DNA of 64,000 nt. It comes from Sphingobacterium litopenaei (lineage in GTDB: Bacteria > Bacteroidota > Bacteroidia > Sphingobacteriales > Sphingobacteriaceae). Shown piece by piece: positions 61,265 to 64,000 of this stretch. Position numbers and translations under genes: made by a program. Within the stretch, counting starts at the first letter, position 1. The number at the start of each line of letters is the position of its first letter. The notes under the pieces are model-generated. The model saw only the letters and a list, made by a program, of their open reading frames with translations, searched no databases and was not told the origin of the DNA. The stretch spans positions 1-64,000 of the forward strand of contig NZ_JACOIJ010000004.1 of the NCBI RefSeq assembly GCF_014692495.1. The letters run 5' to 3'.

Positions 61265-62638
61265 ATGAAATCCAATTGGCTTATTGCAACATTTCTAATT
61301 TTATGTTTTTCAACATATGGACAATCGTCCTTTCAGAAATCATCTGTCATTATAATGGATAAAATAGAGGTGGATGCTCCCTTTGAAATGCCAGATATTC
61401 TTATTCCCAATTTTAGGAATCTTCCTAAATACAACATTCTAGACTTCGGCGCTGAACCTAATGACAAAGAAAAAAATTCAAGGGCTATTGAGGAAGCAAT
61501 AAATCGAGCTACAGCTAAAGGAGGAACTGTTATTATTCCTCCAGGCGAATGGTTAACTAAAAAAATACATTTAAAAAGCAATGTCAATCTACACATTTCT
61601 CAGGGAGCCACTTTACTATTTTCTGAAGATCCCCAAGACTACTTACCTGCTGTATTTAGTAGTTGGGAAGGTTTAGAATGTTATAATTATTCCCCATTGA
61701 TCTATGCTTTTGGTTTAAAAAATGTAGCAATCTCAGGAAAGGGAACCATAAAAGCACAATTAGATATATGGAAAAAGTGGTTTCCAAGACCAAAACCCCA
61801 TATGGAAAGTATCAAAAATTTATACAACTGGGCACAAGACGAAATACCTGTTGAAAAAAGAATTATGGTCAATGATACCGCCAATTTACGTCCTCAATTT
61901 ATTCAATTTAATCGTTGTGAAAATGTATTGATAGAAGATATCAAGATTAGAAATAGCCCTTTTTGGACTGTTCATCTGTACCTCTCCAAAGATATAGTTG
62001 TACGTAATATTGATATATACGCACATGGTCATAATAATGATGGTATTGATCCAGAGATGAGTCAGAATGTATTGATTGAAAACTGTGTATTTGATCAAGG
62101 TGACGATGCTATAGCGATCAAATCGGGTCGAAACCCAGAAGGTTGGAGATTACAGACTCCATCTAAAAATATTGTTATCCGAAATTGTACAATGAAGGAT
62201 GGACATCAATTGTTAGCGATCGGCAGTGAGCTTTCTGGTGGTGTAGAAAATATTTTAGTGGACAATTGCGTGGCTGGGTCTGGTGCTAAGTTGATGCACC
62301 TACTTTTTATCAAAACAAATGAACGTATGGGCGGCTACGTGAAAAATATTTATTTCAAAAATATAATAGCGCAAGATGTTCAAGATGGTATATTAGGTAT
62401 AGACACTGATGTATTATATCAATGGCGAACTCTTGTTTCTACACGCATTAAAAAAACAACCCTAATTGAGAATATCTTTCTTGAAAACATCCAAGCTAAA
62501 AAAGGAAAATTTGTAACTAAAATTAATGGAAACCCTGAGTTACCAGCACAAAATGTGGTACTAAAAAACGTGTACCTAGAGAACAGTACGCAGGAGAGAA
62601 TACAAAACAAACATGTAAGTAATTTTATTTACAATTAA
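61265..62638 (+). CDS. GH28 family polygalacturonase-like enzyme (copy 3)
   Basis: A 457-residue secreted beta-helix enzyme with signal peptide (to about TYGQ, residue 20). GH28 motifs are NNDGIDPEM (about 256), DQGDDAIAIKSGRNPEG (about 277-293) and GHQLLAIGSEL (about 312). The position of RIK reads FIKTNER near 349, so the usual Arg is missing and a nearby Arg may replace it. It is on the opposite strand from the rest of the locus, divergent from the GH2 gene with 157 bp between. An exo-galacturonidase or rhamnogalacturonan galacturonohydrolase role is plausible but unproven. Confidence 0.93.
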   Translation: MKSNWLIATFLILCFSTYGQSSFQKSSVIIMDKIEVDAPFEMPDILIPNFRNLPKYNILDFGAEPNDKEKNSRAIEEAINRATAKGGTVIIPPGEWLTKKIHLKSNVNLHISQGATLLFSEDPQDYLPAVFSSWEGLECYNYSPLIYAFGLKNVAISGKGTIKAQLDIWKKWFPRPKPHMESIKNLYNWAQDEIPVEKRIMVNDTANLRPQFIQFNRCENVLIEDIKIRNSPFWTVHLYLSKDIVVRNIDIYAHGHNNDGIDPEMSQNVLIENCVFDQGDDAIAIKSGRNPEGWRLQTPSKNIVIRNCTMKDGHQLLAIGSELSGGVENILVDNCVAGSGAKLMHLLFIKTNERMGGYVKNIYFKNIIAQDVQDGILGIDTDVLYQWRTLVSTRIKKTTLIENIFLENIQAKKGKFVTKINGNPELPAQNVVLKNVYLENSTQERIQNKHVSNFIYN

Positions 62639-62641
62639 CTG

Positions 62642-62680
62642 TATACCAGAAGTCCACATGAAAGTGAGACTTCTGGTATA
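62642..62680. terminator. bidirectional terminator between GH28 and GH115 genes
   Basis: Perfect 13-bp inverted repeat (62642-62654 and 62668-62680) between the convergent GH28 and GH115 genes. It lacks a long T-run, so rho-independent strength is uncertain. Confidence 0.65.
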
Positions 62681-62688
62681 GAAATGAG

Positions 62689-64000
62689 TTAGTAAATAAG
62701 AATTTGATCTAACACAATACCTTCGTCCAATGCTCGAATGTGAATATTAAGTTTATTTGAAGGATTTGTGAATCTTAAGCTTCTTACAGTCCTATTCGTT
62801 AGTACATTTTCTTTCCATTCTTCTGATCTTCCGAAGGTTTGAATATCAAAAATTTGTTCTGGATTATCATTTATACTCACCACAAATCGAATATTTTGGC
62901 CATCAACAGGATGGTTGGGAGCCAAAGCAAAATCCATATATATAGAGTCTTTTTTTGACACTTTTACGGTATAATCCACAGATGAACCTTTGGATAAATG
63001 GATAGCCTGACTTGCATACCCCAAGCCATATGATTTCGGTTTCTCACCACTAAATCTTTTATAGCTTAACCCATTAAGGATTGTAATATATTGCTTATCA
63101 ATTGCCATTGTTGTCTGAAATGTCTCACGTGGAACTCGATTAAATACTTCCAAATTACGTGGCTTATAGTTCATCATTCTTTTCCATTTACCATTTGAAA
63201 TCGTATCATAATGCATAGTTAAATTCACGATTTTATCGAAAGCTGCATCACTTTGATCCCATGATGCTTTTGAATATCTTGCCAATTGTGCATACAAATG
63301 CTTGTGATTCATAGCTACCGAAGCCGTCACAGGATATTCCACCAATTGAAACCAAGTGCTTTGTTTATTGGCTGGAATCTGCTGAGTTAATTTCCGCACG
63401 CGTTTTTCAAGCAATTCGTATTGCTTAATCCTTGTACGTATTTCAGCTTCTGTCCATGGCAAGTCCTTTACTTTCTTTGTATAAGGGTCTTTTTCTTCTG
63501 TACGAGTATTTCCCATAAATTCAGGTTTTCGAATATATGCTAAACGATAATATTCATGTACTATTTGCATTAATTCCGAACTTATTTTTGGACCAAACTC
63601 TCTAGAGTACCATGTTTGAATATATTGATTTATTCCTTCTCTGCTGTCTTTTATGAGGTTCATGTTCCATGCCATATCTAAGAACATTTCAATAGCAAAT
63701 TCAGCGGGTTTAATATCTCCAACATTTAGAATCCAAATATCTTTAACTCCACGTTCATAGGCTGTCTTCATTTGCGAATAAATCAAAGCAGGATGAGTAG
63801 TGGATAACCATAAATAATCGTGAGGTCGTCCCCAATAAGATACATGATAGTAAATACCATTTCCACCTCGTCTCTGTTGTTCTGATCCAGTTGGAAAATG
63901 GCGTATATAACCGTAATTATCATCACACCATACCAATGTTACATCATCGGGAATTTCTAAACCTAGTTTATATACATCTAATACTTCTTTATATGGAATA
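62689..64000 (-). CDS. GH115 family alpha-glucuronidase, 3' part (5' end beyond window)
   Basis: The open frame runs to the window edge (first visible residues IPYKEVLDVYKLGLEIPDDV), so the N terminus is missing and about 437 C-terminal residues are seen. GH115 motifs are VTLVWCDDNYGYIRHFPTG, GGNGIYYHVSYWGRPHDYLW near the centre of the visible part, and VKDIWILNVGDIKPAEFAIEMFLDMAWN, which carries the active-site residues. The last 120 residues form a beta-sandwich domain. GH115 enzymes remove alpha-1,2-linked (4-O-methyl)glucuronic acid from xylan, and some act on other glycans. The TTG at 63934-63936 is internal, not a start. Confidence 0.9.
   Translation of the reverse strand, partial: IPYKEVLDVYKLGLEIPDDVTLVWCDDNYGYIRHFPTGSEQQRRGGNGIYYHVSYWGRPHDYLWLSTTHPALIYSQMKTAYERGVKDIWILNVGDIKPAEFAIEMFLDMAWNMNLIKDSREGINQYIQTWYSREFGPKISSELMQIVHEYYRLAYIRKPEFMGNTRTEEKDPYTKKVKDLPWTEAEIRTRIKQYELLEKRVRKLTQQIPANKQSTWFQLVEYPVTASVAMNHKHLYAQLARYSKASWDQSDAAFDKIVNLTMHYDTISNGKWKRMMNYKPRNLEVFNRVPRETFQTTMAIDKQYITILNGLSYKRFSGEKPKSYGLGYASQAIHLSKGSSVDYTVKVSKKDSIYMDFALAPNHPVDGQNIRFVVSINDNPEQIFDIQTFGRSEEWKENVLTNRTVRSLRFTNPSNKLNIHIRALDEGIVLDQILIY

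Noticed and set aside
63934..63936. TTG as a start codon of the GH115 protein
   Set aside because: The frame continues without a stop to the window edge and the upstream residues match the family, so this Leu codon is internal.
1..64000. CRISPR arrays, tRNA or rRNA genes
   Set aside because: No regular repeat-spacer pattern, no tRNA cloverleaf and no rRNA sequence was noticed by eye on either strand.

Overview
The window comes from a member of the Bacteroidota. The evidence is a SusC/SusD pair, a GldB lipoprotein, promoter boxes of the TAnnTTTG type, an alternative complex III (act) gene cluster, many SpII lipoproteins and AT-rich DNA. The gene set (ATP-type PckA, act-cta supercluster, single-domain glycogen-synthase-like protein beside panC) would fit Chitinophagaceae or Sphingobacteriaceae. 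The sequence alone does not settle the family.

Layout. 1-270: right end of an IS200/IS605-type element with a nonsense-mutated TnpA. 506-2125: pckA. 2182-19236: fifteen minus-strand genes forming an aerobic respiratory cluster. ActABCDEF comes first, then cytochrome c oxidase subunits II and I, heme A synthase, heme O synthase, two subunit III proteins, subunit IV, an SCO-like protein that has lost its copper ligands, a DUF420 protein and an uncharacterised protein. 19538-36000: mostly housekeeping genes (msrB, a LacI regulator divergent from a GH92 mannosidase, DUF493, a GlgA-like protein, panC, panD, a TonB receptor/thioredoxin group, two FKBP lipoproteins, gldB, a PorT-like barrel, nadE, a DUF4136 lipoprotein).

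34088-64000: a large pectin (rhamnogalacturonan-I) utilisation locus, mostly on the minus strand. It has SusC/SusD, a PL11 rhamnogalacturonan lyase, two CE12-type acetylesterases, three GH28 enzymes, a GH105 unsaturated-uronyl hydrolase, a GH106 rhamnosidase, L-rhamnose mutarotase, two GH2 enzymes, an unassigned six-hairpin glycosidase, a GH115 enzyme cut by the window edge, and a GntR/LacI-hybrid regulator. The implied route is: deacetylation and lyase cleavage of the backbone outside or at the surface, SusCD import, then periplasmic removal of unsaturated GalA, rhamnose, galactose-type and glucuronate side groups.

Two observations stand out. (1) Five pectin-locus promoters share the same architecture: two direct CAGGAT-like half sites 10 bp apart, then exactly 21 bp, then a TAnnTTAG-like -7 box. 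This looks like the binding site of one unlinked activator that controls the whole locus. (2) A roughly 690-nt group II intron (class C-like, no reverse transcriptase) sits immediately after the U-tract of the intrinsic terminator of a GH2 gene and just upstream of the next pectin-operon promoter.
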